A stretch of 64,000 bases of DNA. Source: Bradyrhizobium sp. CCGUVB4N. GTDB taxonomy: Bacteria; Pseudomonadota; Alphaproteobacteria; Rhizobiales; Xanthobacteraceae. Location of the stretch: positions 7,874,001 through 7,938,000 of the forward strand of contig NZ_JANADP010000001.1 in assembly GCF_024199945.1 (NCBI RefSeq), given 5' to 3'. The position numbers and the translations under genes were made by a program. The stretch's first letter is position 1, and every line of letters starts with the position of its first letter. Shown here in pieces: positions 42,368 through 52,089 of the stretch. The notes under the pieces are model-generated. The model was not told the origin of the DNA. It was given only the letters and a program-made list of their open reading frames with translations, and did not search any database.

Positions 42368-43522
42368 ATGAAGGCACTGATGAAACGATCCGGAATCAAG
42401 CTTTGGGCATTTGTGGCACTTCTCTCTCTGGCTGCCTTGCCCAGCAACTTGGCAATGGCGGATGAGCAGGCTGACTCGCAGGCCACATTACCCCGTGCAA
42501 GCCTGAGCAAAGTTTACAAACTGGCGCCGAGCAATTTGGTCGGGTCTTTTTTGGGCCTGTCCGATCAAATCGCGCCAACGGCTGTTGCCTGGTCGCCGGA
42601 TGGCAAGAAGATCGCGGCGATCAGCAACTACGGCAACCGCATCGAAGTGTGGAACACAGAGGGCGGCAGCCCGAAAGTCATCGGGGTGAGCACTGGGGAT
42701 TTGTCGAACTCGTTTGAATTTCTGGACAACGATAACATTCTAGCACCTTCAAACGCGCCAATGACCCCAGATGCGTCGCTCTGGGGTCTGAGTGTCTGGA
42801 GCGCGAAAGATGGCTCTTTCGTTCGAGGTATTGCTAGTCAGCATCCCGAGAAGGATTTCAGATATAACACCTACACGTTGTCACCTGATAGAAGCTTGGC
42901 CGTTGCTGTGGCGCCGGGCGCCAACGGTTTCGCCAAACCAGGACCGGCGCAGGAGTTTGGTGAAAACCCCGTTCCTGTATACTCAACCAAGACATGGGAG
43001 ATGGTGCAAAGCATCCCGGTTGTTTGGCCGTTCTCGGCTGCGTTTTCCCCTGACGGCCGTCAAATCGCATTTGGCAGTTCTCTGGGGAGAGTCTTTCTCT
43101 ACGACGTAGAGACGCGACAAATAACGAAGACAATTCAAGCTTACGAAAAGACAACTGACGCTAGTGTTCGCTCACTGAGCTATAGCCCAGATGGCGGATT
43201 TATCGCAGCTGGCGGTTATTTCACAGCCGGCAATGATAGCGTTAAGTCTCCGCGCGTCGTCAGGGTTTCGGACGGTCAGATAGTCGCGTCCTACCCTGAG
43301 CACATCCTTCCATGGAAGGTCACTTGGAGTCCTGACGGCAAATATATTGCTGTTGCCTCTCACGACAGCACGATTCGTCTTTGGAATCCAAACAAGCCGG
43401 ACAATCGCGGGACAATCATTCGCAACAATGGAACTGCCATGTGTCTGGCGTTTTCGCCGGACGGCAAGCAGTTAGCCGCATGCAGCAGTGAAGGCGTAGC
43501 CGTTTTCAATCTCAACTATTGA
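42368..43522 (+). CDS. Exported WD40/YVTN-like beta-propeller protein
   Basis: A 384-residue protein with a signal peptide (IKLWAFVALLSLAALPSNLAMA, cleavage near residue 30) and repeated propeller blades marked by AVAWSPDGKKIAAIS, AFSPDGRQIAFGSS, SYSPDGGFIAAGG, TWSPDGKYIAVAS and AFSPDGKQLAACS. It should be a periplasmic or surface six- to seven-bladed propeller. It precedes the large secreted lipase-like gene by 13 bp and is probably co-transcribed, perhaps as chaperone, immunity or surface partner. A second ATG four codons in is possible. Confidence 0.8.
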   Translation: MKALMKRSGIKLWAFVALLSLAALPSNLAMADEQADSQATLPRASLSKVYKLAPSNLVGSFLGLSDQIAPTAVAWSPDGKKIAAISNYGNRIEVWNTEGGSPKVIGVSTGDLSNSFEFLDNDNILAPSNAPMTPDASLWGLSVWSAKDGSFVRGIASQHPEKDFRYNTYTLSPDRSLAVAVAPGANGFAKPGPAQEFGENPVPVYSTKTWEMVQSIPVVWPFSAAFSPDGRQIAFGSSLGRVFLYDVETRQITKTIQAYEKTTDASVRSLSYSPDGGFIAAGGYFTAGNDSVKSPRVVRVSDGQIVASYPEHILPWKVTWSPDGKYIAVASHDSTIRLWNPNKPDNRGTIIRNNGTAMCLAFSPDGKQLAACSSEGVAVFNLNY

Positions 43523-43535
43523 TCGGGGGACCACC

Positions 43536-46500
43536 ATGAGCAATCCATCGCTTGCCGATTATCTCGAAGCCTCCGATGCAACCTACTTTAGAACAACCCC
43601 CTCTGACCTTACGCCACTGCTTGGTTCAAATGGCCAACCTGTCGTATCAGATCCCAGCCTGCTCGGTCACGGTTTTTACGCAGAGGCATTTGAGGACAGT
43701 TCTGGAAATATCATCGTTGCTTTCGAAGGGACCGTGCTTCCCGGTAGTTCGGCCGCATCTCTTGCGGGAAATTCCTATATTGCTGGTGAAACCGGTGCCG
43801 ACGCTGCGATAGCTTTAGGACAGATACCGCAGGCCTTTACCGATGCCGCCAATTTCATGCAAACCGTAGAACTGGCTGCAGCGTTCCATAACATCCCCAC
43901 CAGCAAGATTTTTGTCACCGGACATTCACTTGGCGGTGCGGAAGCCGAAGCGGCGTCCGTTGGTGTTGCGGGTATAACGTTCGGCGGCGTAACCTTCGGT
44001 GCGCCCGGCGTGGCCATTTCAGGAACTGATCCAAATCTAACTGACTACGTCGATTATGGCGATCCTGTCGGAAACTTTGGCACAGACACGAAGGCCGGCG
44101 CGACTTACACGCAGCCAAGCATCAAACACATTGGCCAAGTTGAAATGACTGGCACTGTTGCAAGCGGCGCCGCCTTAGTCAAAGAGGGAATTGTTTACAC
44201 GGATTTGAAGTCGACTCTATCAAGCCCGTTCTTATTAGGTGCTTTGGGGGTTGAAACCCGTGCGCTGTTGGCCGCAGGCCTGAGCGCCGATTTAGCCGTA
44301 GTCGCCGTCGCGCAGTTGCCGTTTCATGACCTTGAGGCAAACTATGCCCCCGATCTCGGGTACAGCTTGGACAACACCACCGGCAATGCCACCCAAAATG
44401 GAACCGTTGGGCCACTGGCCGCCGCCAAAGCTGGAAGCGACCTAATAGCCAGCGACTTTCCTTATTCGTCTTACACGGATGTTCTGTCGAGCAGCGGATC
44501 GCTTCAGCAACTGACGGTGAACGATACGGATGGTTCGTCGGATGTCGTCGATTTTGACCTGACCGGCGGTTCGTCTCTCATAACGGACAACACCTACAAT
44601 GCCTCCAATCAACTCGTGGATACAATTCAAGTCAACACGGACGATAGTGAGACAGACACATTTTATAATCTGAACGGTGGCTTATTGGCCGATCAGGCGT
44701 TCAACTATGACTCCTCCGGCAAGCTTGCGTCGGTCGTGGTCGCGTTTACCAACGGCAACTCCATCACCCTCGACACCGGCACCTACACAGGGCTTAGCTG
44801 GAATTCGTCGAGCAACACGCTCTCGGCGACTTTGACGGCGTCGAACGGGCAACCGCTCGGTAACCTAGTCCTCAACGCGAGCGGCGGCGGGACCGTGACC
44901 TTGGCAAGCGGCGAGGTCTTTACCCTGCCTTCGTCAAGCAGCGCGCATGTTGCAGCCGTGGCGGCCGGAACATCGAACCTGCAGGTCCTTGCCGACTATC
45001 TGACCAACCTGGGCGTCTCTTTGACGGCCTCACAGCTCAGCGCCGACAACGACGCATATCTGAACCCGGCGCAAACGCCGACGACGATCAACGGCACGGT
45101 GACCAAGATCGACGACAGCAGCGCCACCGACACTTTCTACAGCGGCGGGGATAACGCGATCGTTACCGGCGCCACGTCGGTCGACATCACCGATTATGAC
45201 ACGAACCATAACGGTTACATCGTCAGCGTCACGCCGACCAACATCTTCGAAGCCGCCGGCGACATCTCCCTGGATACGATTTCCAATATCCAGGAATTGC
45301 AGATTCTCAATGACACTCTCCACGGCGGCGTGAAGCTGACCGCTGACCAGTTCAACAGCTTTGGCGAAATCGCGGTTAGTCCCGATGGCGCGTCGATCGT
45401 TAATGTCATTATCGAAGGCGGCGGGACTGTTTCCCTTCTCAGCAGCAACGTCGATCCCAACGCTGCGTTCTACGGCCTTACCGCAGAAGGATGGGAAGGC
45501 ACAACGCTGATCGGAAACAATGAGAGTTACCAATATCTTCAGGCCAGCGAGTTCGGCAATGACATGTTGCAGGCAGGTAACGGCACGAATGACACCCTTT
45601 ATGCCGGTGAAGGCGTCGACACGCTGATCGGTGGTACGGGTGGTGATACTTTCTATGCCGATAGTGGCTTGGCGGCCGGCTCATCGATTGAAGGCAATGG
45701 CACCGGCAACATACTTGCTACGTCCGGCGACATCACGGGCGCAACGATCACGGGCGTGCAGACGCTCTATGCGTTGAGTGGCGCCGTCTTGAACATGGCC
45801 GAACTTAATGAGTTCAGCACCGTCAACGGCACGTTCGCCATCTCGGATACTGCGTCCAATATCGTGGCGAACCTCGCGACCCTTGAAGGGTTCGCCGCCG
45901 GTGACCAGCTTACGGCTATCGCCCTAACCGACAGCTCTGTGCCGAGCATTTCACTGACGGCCGGGCAAGTCGTGGCCAATCTGGACGCAATCGATGCGAT
46001 TTCCAGCGCCTATAGTTTGAGTGTGTCCGATACGGCAGCAAATGTGACAGCTAATCTTAGTGTTCTTGAAGCCTTGGCGGCAAACGGGGACTTAGCCTCG
46101 ATCACTTTGACTGACAGCGGGACGCCGACTTTATCGCTGACGGCGACGCAGTTCTCGTCGGACTCGACCGCACTCGGCACGATTGGCAGCGCCTACAACC
46201 TGTTCGTCTCTGGTGTGTCGGCGGAAAATGCCGAGTTCGTAGCAAGCGATGCGAACGTCAGCGGGATTACCGTTTCCGATACGGCAGAAAATGTGCAGGC
46301 GAACATCGCCGTTTTGGAAACGCTTGTAGGGGCAGGTGAATTGACATCGATTGCGTTGACGGATACCGGCGTGCCGTCAATGACATTGACAGCGGCGGAA
46401 GCTACCTCCTCCGCGCTCAACGCAATAACCAGTGCTTACCATCTCACTGTCTCCGATAGTTCGGCGAATGTCGTCGCCAATCTTTCTGGTCTTGAGACGC

Positions 46501-48803
46501 TGGCGACCAGCGGCAAATTGACTTCTGTTGCCCTGACGGACGGCGGGACGCCGGCATTCACACTGACAGGGGCGCAGTTATCGGCGGATTTCGGGGTTCT
46601 GGCATTGATCAGCGGTGCCTATACCGTCTCGGTCACAGATGGCGATGGTACGGGTCAAACGTTGAGCATCGCGGACAGCAGCGCCAATTATGCGCTCGAC
46701 ATTCAAGACACGCTTTCGAGCAATACGGGCAGCAATTACAATAACACGCTGGATGCCTCATACAGCAGCGGAACGAACACGCTGACGGTTGGCGACGGCA
46801 GTTATGACTTGATCCGCACCGACTACAGTACCGGCACCAACGCGCTGACGGCGGGGAATGGCGGCAACGACTACCTCGACGCCGAACACAGCCAGGGCGC
46901 CAACGGTCTCAGCGTCGGCAGTGGCAGCAGCAATACGCTCGATGTGTCCTACAGCTCCGGCAACAATACGCTTCAGACGCTGACCGGCAGCAGTGACTAT
47001 CTGAACGCCGAATACAGCACGGGCAACGACACGCTGACGACGGGCAGCGGCAACAGCAATGTTCTGGATGCACGAAACTCGACCGGCGCCGATACGATCT
47101 CCACCGGCAACGGCAATAACGATACGGTTTATGCGGGCCTTGGCGTCGATACCATCACCACCGGCACGGGTACGGGCAACACGATCATCGCTTACAATGG
47201 CCTTGCTGCCGGCTCCAGCGTCACCGCGAACAGTTCGGACGCGAGGCTGGATGTAAACGGCGATATTTCCGGTGCCGCCATTTCCGGCATCCGCTCCCTC
47301 GACTCGACAACCGGCGTCACGTTGACGGCGGCCGAGCTGAACGGCATCGGCGTCATCGAAGCCAACACCGCCATCTATGCGGCGACGGGCGGCACGTACA
47401 GCATCAACGGCAAGGGCAATTCGGGTGACTCGCTGCATGCCACGGCCAATACCGGCACGACCCTGTCCGGCACGGCGTCGGGCATTTCGCTTTACGCCAG
47501 CGCCAGCGGCAACGACACGCTGACGGCGGGCAACGGCACCGGCGAAACCATCTATGCCGGCGGCGGCGTCGACACCATCACCACCGGCACCGGCAGCGGC
47601 GACATTGTTTACGCCCTCAGCGGCCTCGTCAGCGGGTCGAGCGTGAATATGAGCGCAACCTCGACCGGCACTTTGGTCGCCAATGGCGATATCACCGGCG
47701 CCACCATCACGGGCGTCCATACCATCTACTCGACGACGGGCGTGACGCTCACCGCGTCTGAACTCTCCGGGTTCAGCCTGGTTCAGGCGGGCAGCATTCT
47801 CTACGCCGCGACCGGCGGCACCTACAGCATGTCCAGCGGGCGCGGCCAGGCGGGCGATACGCTTTATGCGACGTCGAACGCCGGCACGACGCTGATCGCC
47901 GGCAACGCCGCCAGCAATGTGCTGCACGCCAGCGCCAGCGGTACGGACACGCTGACCATGGGGACCGGCGCCGGGGATACGGCTTATGCCGGCGGCGGTG
48001 TCGACACCATTACGTTGGGCGCCGGCAGCAACGACATTGTTTATGCTCTCGGCGGACTTGCCTCCGGCTCGCATGTCACGGCCGGCAGCACCAGCAGTAC
48101 GTTAAACGCCAGCGGCAATATCTCCGGCGCCACCCTTTCGGGCATCGGCACGTTGGAGGCGGACGGTACTTCGGTGTCGTTGACGGCTTCGCAATTGTCC
48201 GCCTTCACGGCGGTGAAGAATACCAGCGGCGGCGCTTCGACGCTCGACGCCACCACGGCGGGCACCTACAGCCTTGCCGGCAAGACGGTGACGGGTGCGG
48301 TCAATCTCGACGCCAGCGGAAGTTCGGCGAACGTCACGTTGACCGGCGGCAGCGGCAGCCTGACCATGGTGGCCGGCACCGGCAACGATACCTTCAACGG
48401 CGGCAGTGGCACCAACACCTACGACTTCGGCGCCAGCTTCGGCCAGGACAGCATTAACAATGCGGCCGGAGGCGCCACGTCGGCGGCGGGGTCGATCAAC
48501 TTCACCTCAGGCTCGGTCAGCGACGAAAATCTCTGGTTCCAGCAAAGCGGCAACAATCTGGTCATCGACCTTCTAGGCACCAGCGACCAGATCACGGTCG
48601 ACAACTGGTTCGGTAGCAATGCAGGGGCCGAAGTCGCGGGCATCACCGCCGGCGGCCTGACGCTGGACAGCCAGGTGGCGCAGCTGGTGCAGGCGATGGC
48701 GACCTATGCCGCCGCCAATTCCGGCTTCAATCCGGCGACGGCAACGTCGATGCCGGCCGACACCACCCTGCAAAACGCGATTGCGGCGAGTTGGCATCAT
48801 TGA
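43536..48803 (+). CDS. Giant secreted lipase/repeat protein (RTX-like, 1755 residues)
   Basis: Residues 1-210 form a class-3-lipase-like alpha/beta hydrolase with nucleophile S131 in GHSLGG and likely triad partners D176 (YGDPVG) and H198 (KHIG). Then come five or so ~65-residue beta repeats (SVSDTAANV, TLTDSGTPTLSLTA; about 770-1030), Asn/Gly-rich beta-roll-like repeats (NNDTVYAGLGVDTITTG; 1030-1220), ~95-residue repeats with TGVTLTA and YAATGGTYS, and a C-terminal GGSGTNTYDFG ... LWFQQSGNNLVIDLLG ... AIAASWHH end typical of type I secretion substrates. No secretion genes are nearby. The N-terminal part is AT-richer than the repeats. Confidence 0.85.
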   Translation: MSNPSLADYLEASDATYFRTTPSDLTPLLGSNGQPVVSDPSLLGHGFYAEAFEDSSGNIIVAFEGTVLPGSSAASLAGNSYIAGETGADAAIALGQIPQAFTDAANFMQTVELAAAFHNIPTSKIFVTGHSLGGAEAEAASVGVAGITFGGVTFGAPGVAISGTDPNLTDYVDYGDPVGNFGTDTKAGATYTQPSIKHIGQVEMTGTVASGAALVKEGIVYTDLKSTLSSPFLLGALGVETRALLAAGLSADLAVVAVAQLPFHDLEANYAPDLGYSLDNTTGNATQNGTVGPLAAAKAGSDLIASDFPYSSYTDVLSSSGSLQQLTVNDTDGSSDVVDFDLTGGSSLITDNTYNASNQLVDTIQVNTDDSETDTFYNLNGGLLADQAFNYDSSGKLASVVVAFTNGNSITLDTGTYTGLSWNSSSNTLSATLTASNGQPLGNLVLNASGGGTVTLASGEVFTLPSSSSAHVAAVAAGTSNLQVLADYLTNLGVSLTASQLSADNDAYLNPAQTPTTINGTVTKIDDSSATDTFYSGGDNAIVTGATSVDITDYDTNHNGYIVSVTPTNIFEAAGDISLDTISNIQELQILNDTLHGGVKLTADQFNSFGEIAVSPDGASIVNVIIEGGGTVSLLSSNVDPNAAFYGLTAEGWEGTTLIGNNESYQYLQASEFGNDMLQAGNGTNDTLYAGEGVDTLIGGTGGDTFYADSGLAAGSSIEGNGTGNILATSGDITGATITGVQTLYALSGAVLNMAELNEFSTVNGTFAISDTASNIVANLATLEGFAAGDQLTAIALTDSSVPSISLTAGQVVANLDAIDAISSAYSLSVSDTAANVTANLSVLEALAANGDLASITLTDSGTPTLSLTATQFSSDSTALGTIGSAYNLFVSGVSAENAEFVASDANVSGITVSDTAENVQANIAVLETLVGAGELTSIALTDTGVPSMTLTAAEATSSALNAITSAYHLTVSDSSANVVANLSGLETLATSGKLTSVALTDGGTPAFTLTGAQLSADFGVLALISGAYTVSVTDGDGTGQTLSIADSSANYALDIQDTLSSNTGSNYNNTLDASYSSGTNTLTVGDGSYDLIRTDYSTGTNALTAGNGGNDYLDAEHSQGANGLSVGSGSSNTLDVSYSSGNNTLQTLTGSSDYLNAEYSTGNDTLTTGSGNSNVLDARNSTGADTISTGNGNNDTVYAGLGVDTITTGTGTGNTIIAYNGLAAGSSVTANSSDARLDVNGDISGAAISGIRSLDSTTGVTLTAAELNGIGVIEANTAIYAATGGTYSINGKGNSGDSLHATANTGTTLSGTASGISLYASASGNDTLTAGNGTGETIYAGGGVDTITTGTGSGDIVYALSGLVSGSSVNMSATSTGTLVANGDITGATITGVHTIYSTTGVTLTASELSGFSLVQAGSILYAATGGTYSMSSGRGQAGDTLYATSNAGTTLIAGNAASNVLHASASGTDTLTMGTGAGDTAYAGGGVDTITLGAGSNDIVYALGGLASGSHVTAGSTSSTLNASGNISGATLSGIGTLEADGTSVSLTASQLSAFTAVKNTSGGASTLDATTAGTYSLAGKTVTGAVNLDASGSSANVTLTGGSGSLTMVAGTGNDTFNGGSGTNTYDFGASFGQDSINNAAGGATSAAGSINFTSGSVSDENLWFQQSGNNLVIDLLGTSDQITVDNWFGSNAGAEVAGITAGGLTLDSQVAQLVQAMATYAAANSGFNPATATSMPADTTLQNAIAASWHH

Positions 48804-49016
48804 GCGCGCGCAGGTGGGAGTCGGCCTTACCGGATCGCTTGGCGTGGCTCTCTTTGCTTCGTCAGCAGTTTCGCCCAAGCCTTCGCCAAGCCGTTCAGTA
48901 GCCTTTCTTGGGGCATTGAAAGAGAAGAGAAGCGGGCAAATATTTACACACTCTCTTACACATACACAGATAAGCGTGAATTTTAGTTAAAAATATCAAT
49001 TAGTTATTGTATATAC
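48804..49016. other. Right end of the element, gene-free
   Basis: No open frame; composition becomes AT-rich towards attR, with the second arm-type repeat pair. Confidence 0.5.
48943..48962 (+). promoter_or_regulatory. Putative integrase arm-type sites, right end
   Basis: TTTACACA and CTTACACA, 12 bp start to start, about 55 bp inside attR, echo the CTTACACA pair at the left end (11 bp apart). Confidence 0.45.
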
Positions 49017-49033
49017 CGCTCGACTCAAAATCG
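49017..49033 (+). repeat. attR core (17-bp direct repeat)
   Basis: Second copy of CGCTCGACTCAAAATCG; beyond it the tRNA sequence continues with AGTTCCGC and the rest of the 3' half. Confidence 0.85.
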
Positions 49034-49076
49034 AGTTCCGCAAGGAGTGCTGGTTCGATTCCGGCCAGGGGCACCA
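49017..49076 (+). pseudogene. tRNA-Leu(CAA), 3' half, split by the element
   Basis: It carries the 3' anticodon stem, variable arm, T-arm (GGTTCGATTCC) and CAGGGGC with ACCA, which pair with GCCCCTG of the 5' half at the left end. Without its 5' acceptor strand it cannot be a functional tRNA. Confidence 0.9.
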
Positions 49077-49286
49077 ACTAGGCTGTTCGAGCCAGTTCGA
49101 AAGCGTCCGCAACTGTCCGGACAGTGCTCAGAAGCCCTTGAAAAGCAGGCATTTCCGCGTACATCGGTGTTTGTCACCGTTTGTTCTCATCCGATCCCAG
49201 CCGCCCGATTTGTTGGTATTTTTGTTGGTATCGGGAGAACAAACGTTCACGGTGACTTTCGCTATTTCCGAACGAGGAATGAGCAG

Positions 49287-50657
49287 ATGGCCGGCAAGAA
49301 CGATGGCACGAGCGCCACCCCGAAACAGATCAAGACCGACGTCGACTGTCGCGCCGCCCGACCCAAATTCGACAAAGGCGCGTGGAGTCCCGCCAAGATT
49401 TCCGACGCGACCGGTGGTGGTCTCTATCTCTTCGTCACGCCGGACGAGAACAATCCCGGCAACGCTGCCTCCAAGCTCTGGCGAATGGGCTACCGCTTCC
49501 ATGGTCGGCAGAAAACGTACTCCATCGGCCCTTACGGCAACGGCAAGGGCGGCACGTTCTCACTCGCCGACGCGCGTCGCGAACGTGACAAAGCCAAAGA
49601 CCTGCTCAAGGAAGGCAAAGACCCGAGCACCGAAAAGCAGCTCGACAAGCATAGGCAGTCGGCCGCCCGGTCCTTCGGGCAATGGGCCGACGAGTGGCTC
49701 GCGAAGAAGAAGGTGGAGAAAGTCAAACGCGGCAGGATTGTCGCGGTGCGCGACCCCAAGACGATCGAGGTGCTCGAGCTGCGGGTCGGTTACGTCAAGG
49801 CTCGCTTCGGCAAGTTGTGTAGGCAAGACATCAAGCGTCCAGACGTGCTCGCTTTCATGCGTTCATACGAAGTCGAAGGAAAGTTGGAAACGCGCGACCG
49901 CGTGCGCAGCATCGGTGAGCAAATCTGCGACTATGCCGATGTGGAAGGCGACGGCCACAATCCATTCCGCAACCTGAAGGGACAGATGATTGCCAACATT
50001 TCGACGCCGCGTCCCGGCGTCACCGAACCACGTGACGTGACGCGCGTCTTCAAGCTCATTACCGCACCGTGGACGAGAGCGAGGTTTGGTGACGTTGTTG
50101 GCCTTGCCTTGCGCTTTGATGCGCTGACCATTCCCCGCCCCGGCATGGTCAATGAAATGGAGTGGAGCGAGGTCGATTGGGATGCCGAACGCTGGACTGT
50201 TCCAGCCGCCAAGATGAAAACCGGTTGGGACCATGTCGTGCCATTGTCACGCCAAGCACTCGCAATCCTGCGCAGCGTTCAGAAGCTGACTGGTCATCGG
50301 CGGTACGCGTTTTCCTGCTCGAAGGACGCGCCGCTATCGAACAACACGCTCAACAAGCGCTTGCGGCTGCTTGGCATTGACACCAAGACTGATCATTGTG
50401 CCCACGGATTCCGGACCACCTTCTCGACCCTGTCTCACCACGAAGAGATCAAGGACGCCAAGGCATGGGATGGCGATGTCGTCGAGCTGCAGCTCGCGCA
50501 TCTCGATAATTCGACTGTGGAAGGTCTCTACAAGAAGCACGGACCTCTCGCGCTGATCGGCTCGCGCACAAAGCTGATGCAGCATTGGGCTGATCGGATC
50601 GACCACTGGCTCAATCCCAAGAAGGTGATGCCGATCAAGGGAGGCGCGCAGGCTTGA
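49287..50657 (+). CDS. Second tyrosine integrase (DUF4102-type), behind the tRNA 3' end
   Basis: A 456-residue integrase of the P4/DUF4102 type: an N-terminal DUF4102-like part (ATGGGLYLFVTPDE, KLWRMGYRFHGRQKTYSIGP), a SAM-like core domain (SFGQWADEWLAKKK) and a catalytic part with HGFRTTFST, LAHLDNSTVEGLY. The ATG used is the last before the conserved N-terminus; the open frame extends 80 codons upstream into non-homologous sequence. It lies 210 bp after the tRNA-Leu 3' end, the normal place for an integrase that uses that end. It belongs to a different subfamily from the element's own integrase. Confidence 0.88.
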   Translation: MAGKNDGTSATPKQIKTDVDCRAARPKFDKGAWSPAKISDATGGGLYLFVTPDENNPGNAASKLWRMGYRFHGRQKTYSIGPYGNGKGGTFSLADARRERDKAKDLLKEGKDPSTEKQLDKHRQSAARSFGQWADEWLAKKKVEKVKRGRIVAVRDPKTIEVLELRVGYVKARFGKLCRQDIKRPDVLAFMRSYEVEGKLETRDRVRSIGEQICDYADVEGDGHNPFRNLKGQMIANISTPRPGVTEPRDVTRVFKLITAPWTRARFGDVVGLALRFDALTIPRPGMVNEMEWSEVDWDAERWTVPAAKMKTGWDHVVPLSRQALAILRSVQKLTGHRRYAFSCSKDAPLSNNTLNKRLRLLGIDTKTDHCAHGFRTTFSTLSHHEEIKDAKAWDGDVVELQLAHLDNSTVEGLYKKHGPLALIGSRTKLMQHWADRIDHWLNPKKVMPIKGGAQA

Positions 50658-51016
50658 GTCACCTATCATCAGGCAGGCTAATGTTGCCCAATTCAATCCG
50701 TGGCAAGCTCATGTGGACAGCGTCGGAATCGCCGCCAAACCTTTGCGAAAGCAATCGCGGTTATCCGCTAGCCTGAAGTGACCATCAGGCGGACAAAGTG
50801 TCGAGAAGCGTTGGAGCCCAGGGAGGGAATCATACGCGATCGCCGACACGACGAACCGCTGTTTGTCCTGAGTACAGTGGCGTGAGCGCTTGGCATTGGT
50901 CGCGGAGGGTCCACTGGGGGCCGCCTGTTTCCGATGGGAAACTAGGCTAACTGGCGAGGCCGGTGAGCCACCGTTCATTAGCGATCCACCCGCGCGTAAG
51001 GAACCATGGAACAGGT
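50658..51016. other. Gap without a supported gene
   Basis: No frame with support. The GGTTCAAATCCCGGAGGCGC at about 51014 looks tRNA-T-arm-like but has no partner halves. Confidence 0.4.
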
Positions 51017-51841
51017 TCAAATCCCGGAGGCGCAGAAGAGCTGGCGCCACGATGGTCGATGACGCCATTTGTTGAGGCCGTGCAGGTCATGCGCGGCGTC
51101 GCCTTCATCGTTGCCGTGACTGCGGTTGCTGAGGTCGGCGACTTTCAGGCAGGCATCGACCAGCAGGCCGTGGCGGTTCTCCATCAGCCCATGCCCGATG
51201 AAGCACAGCTTCGTCTCCTTGCCTTTACCCTTGCGGTAGAGCCTTGCATCGGGGTCGGTAGTCGGAGCATGGGTGTCGTTCGAGCGTTTCTCGCCGTGGA
51301 AGTCCGCCTCGGCATTGCGCCCGCCGCCTTGCGCCGGCGGCTCGCCCGAGCCATCCTTGGGCTTGACGCTCTTCTTCGAGGCCCAGGCCTCGATCAGCGT
51401 GCCATCGACCGAGAAGTGATCGCTCGACAGAAGCTTCTTCACCTTGGGCTGCGCCAACACCGCCGCCAGGAACTTGGCTGCGATGTCGCCTTCCAGCAGC
51501 CGGTCGCGGTTCTTCGAGAACACCGAATAGTTCCAGGCCGTGTCGTCGACGCCAATTCCCACGAACCAGCGAAACAACAGGTCATATTCCAACCGCTCCA
51601 TCAGAAGCCGCTCGGAGCGGATCGAATAAAACGCCTGCAACAGCATTGCCCACAGCAGCTTCTCCGGTGGGATCGACGGCCGCCCAATCGGCGAATAGAG
51701 CGCGGCAAACTCGCGCTCCAGCACCGCCAGCGCCTCGTTCACGATCGTCCGGATCGCTCGCAGCGGATGATCACGCCGCACCCGCGCCTCCAGATCAACG
51801 TAGCTAAACAGCTCGCCCGTTCGATTGTCGCCGCCGCGCAC
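51017..51841 (-). pseudogene. IS5-family-like transposase, truncated
   Basis: The N-terminal two-thirds of an IS5/IS1182-type transposase are present (LIVNEALAVLEREFAALYSP-like start, GRPSIPPEKLLWAMLLQAFYSIRSERLLMERLEYDLLFRWFVG and catalytic-region DHFSVDGTLIEAWAS). The usual C-terminal part with the final catalytic Asp/Glu segment is missing; the end (DACLKVADLSNRSHGNDEGD) diverges into a non-homologous tail. No intact terminal inverted repeats were found, so this is an IS remnant. Confidence 0.75.
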
Positions 51842-52089
51842 GCACCATCTCCGAATCTCATCGGAATCAATGAATCATGGTCGCCGATCGGCGGCGAGCG
51901 CCTTTTTCAACAGCCTGGCAAGCTGCGGGGCGCGCTTTCGGTTCAGCTATCAGAACGCGCTTCACACCGACGCACGCAAGACTGCGCTCGACGCTCTCAA
52001 ATCGGAAGCCAAGGCCTTGGCGAGCTTGTTGCCTGCAAGCGAGGGATAATGCCAATTTCGATGTCGGTTTTCGGCCAATGAACCCGGTT

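Larger units (their letters stand above)
2077..49033. mobile_element. Integrative mobilisable element in tRNA-Leu(CAA), about 47 kb
   Basis: The element is bounded by the 17-bp repeat and has an integrase just inside the left end. It carries MobC, a relaxase, a coupling-protein homologue and ArdC, but no VirB/Trb mating-pair genes, so transfer would need a helper. Cargo includes a replacement tRNA, defence-like operons, oxidoreductases, paired regulators and a large secreted lipase. Base composition is mosaic: the methyltransferase middle, 24.1-25.6, 38.3-39.8 and 42.3-44.7 kb are visibly more AT-rich than the mobilisation genes, which suggests repeated acquisition. Confidence 0.85.

Noticed and set aside
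46758..48074. A 438-codon leftward frame inside the giant repeat protein gene
   Set aside because: A shadow of Gly/Ala/Thr-rich repeats; low-complexity and without a start signal.
49047..49286. Longer N-terminus for the second integrase
   Set aside because: The first 80 codons overlap the tRNA 3' end and show no integrase similarity; the ATG before the conserved part is better.
51010..51045. tRNA-like GGTTCAAATCCCGGAGGCGC as an attR remnant
   Set aside because: It lacks the sequence of the tRNA-Leu or tRNA-Arg 3' ends in the window and has no acceptor partner, so I could not link it to an att site.
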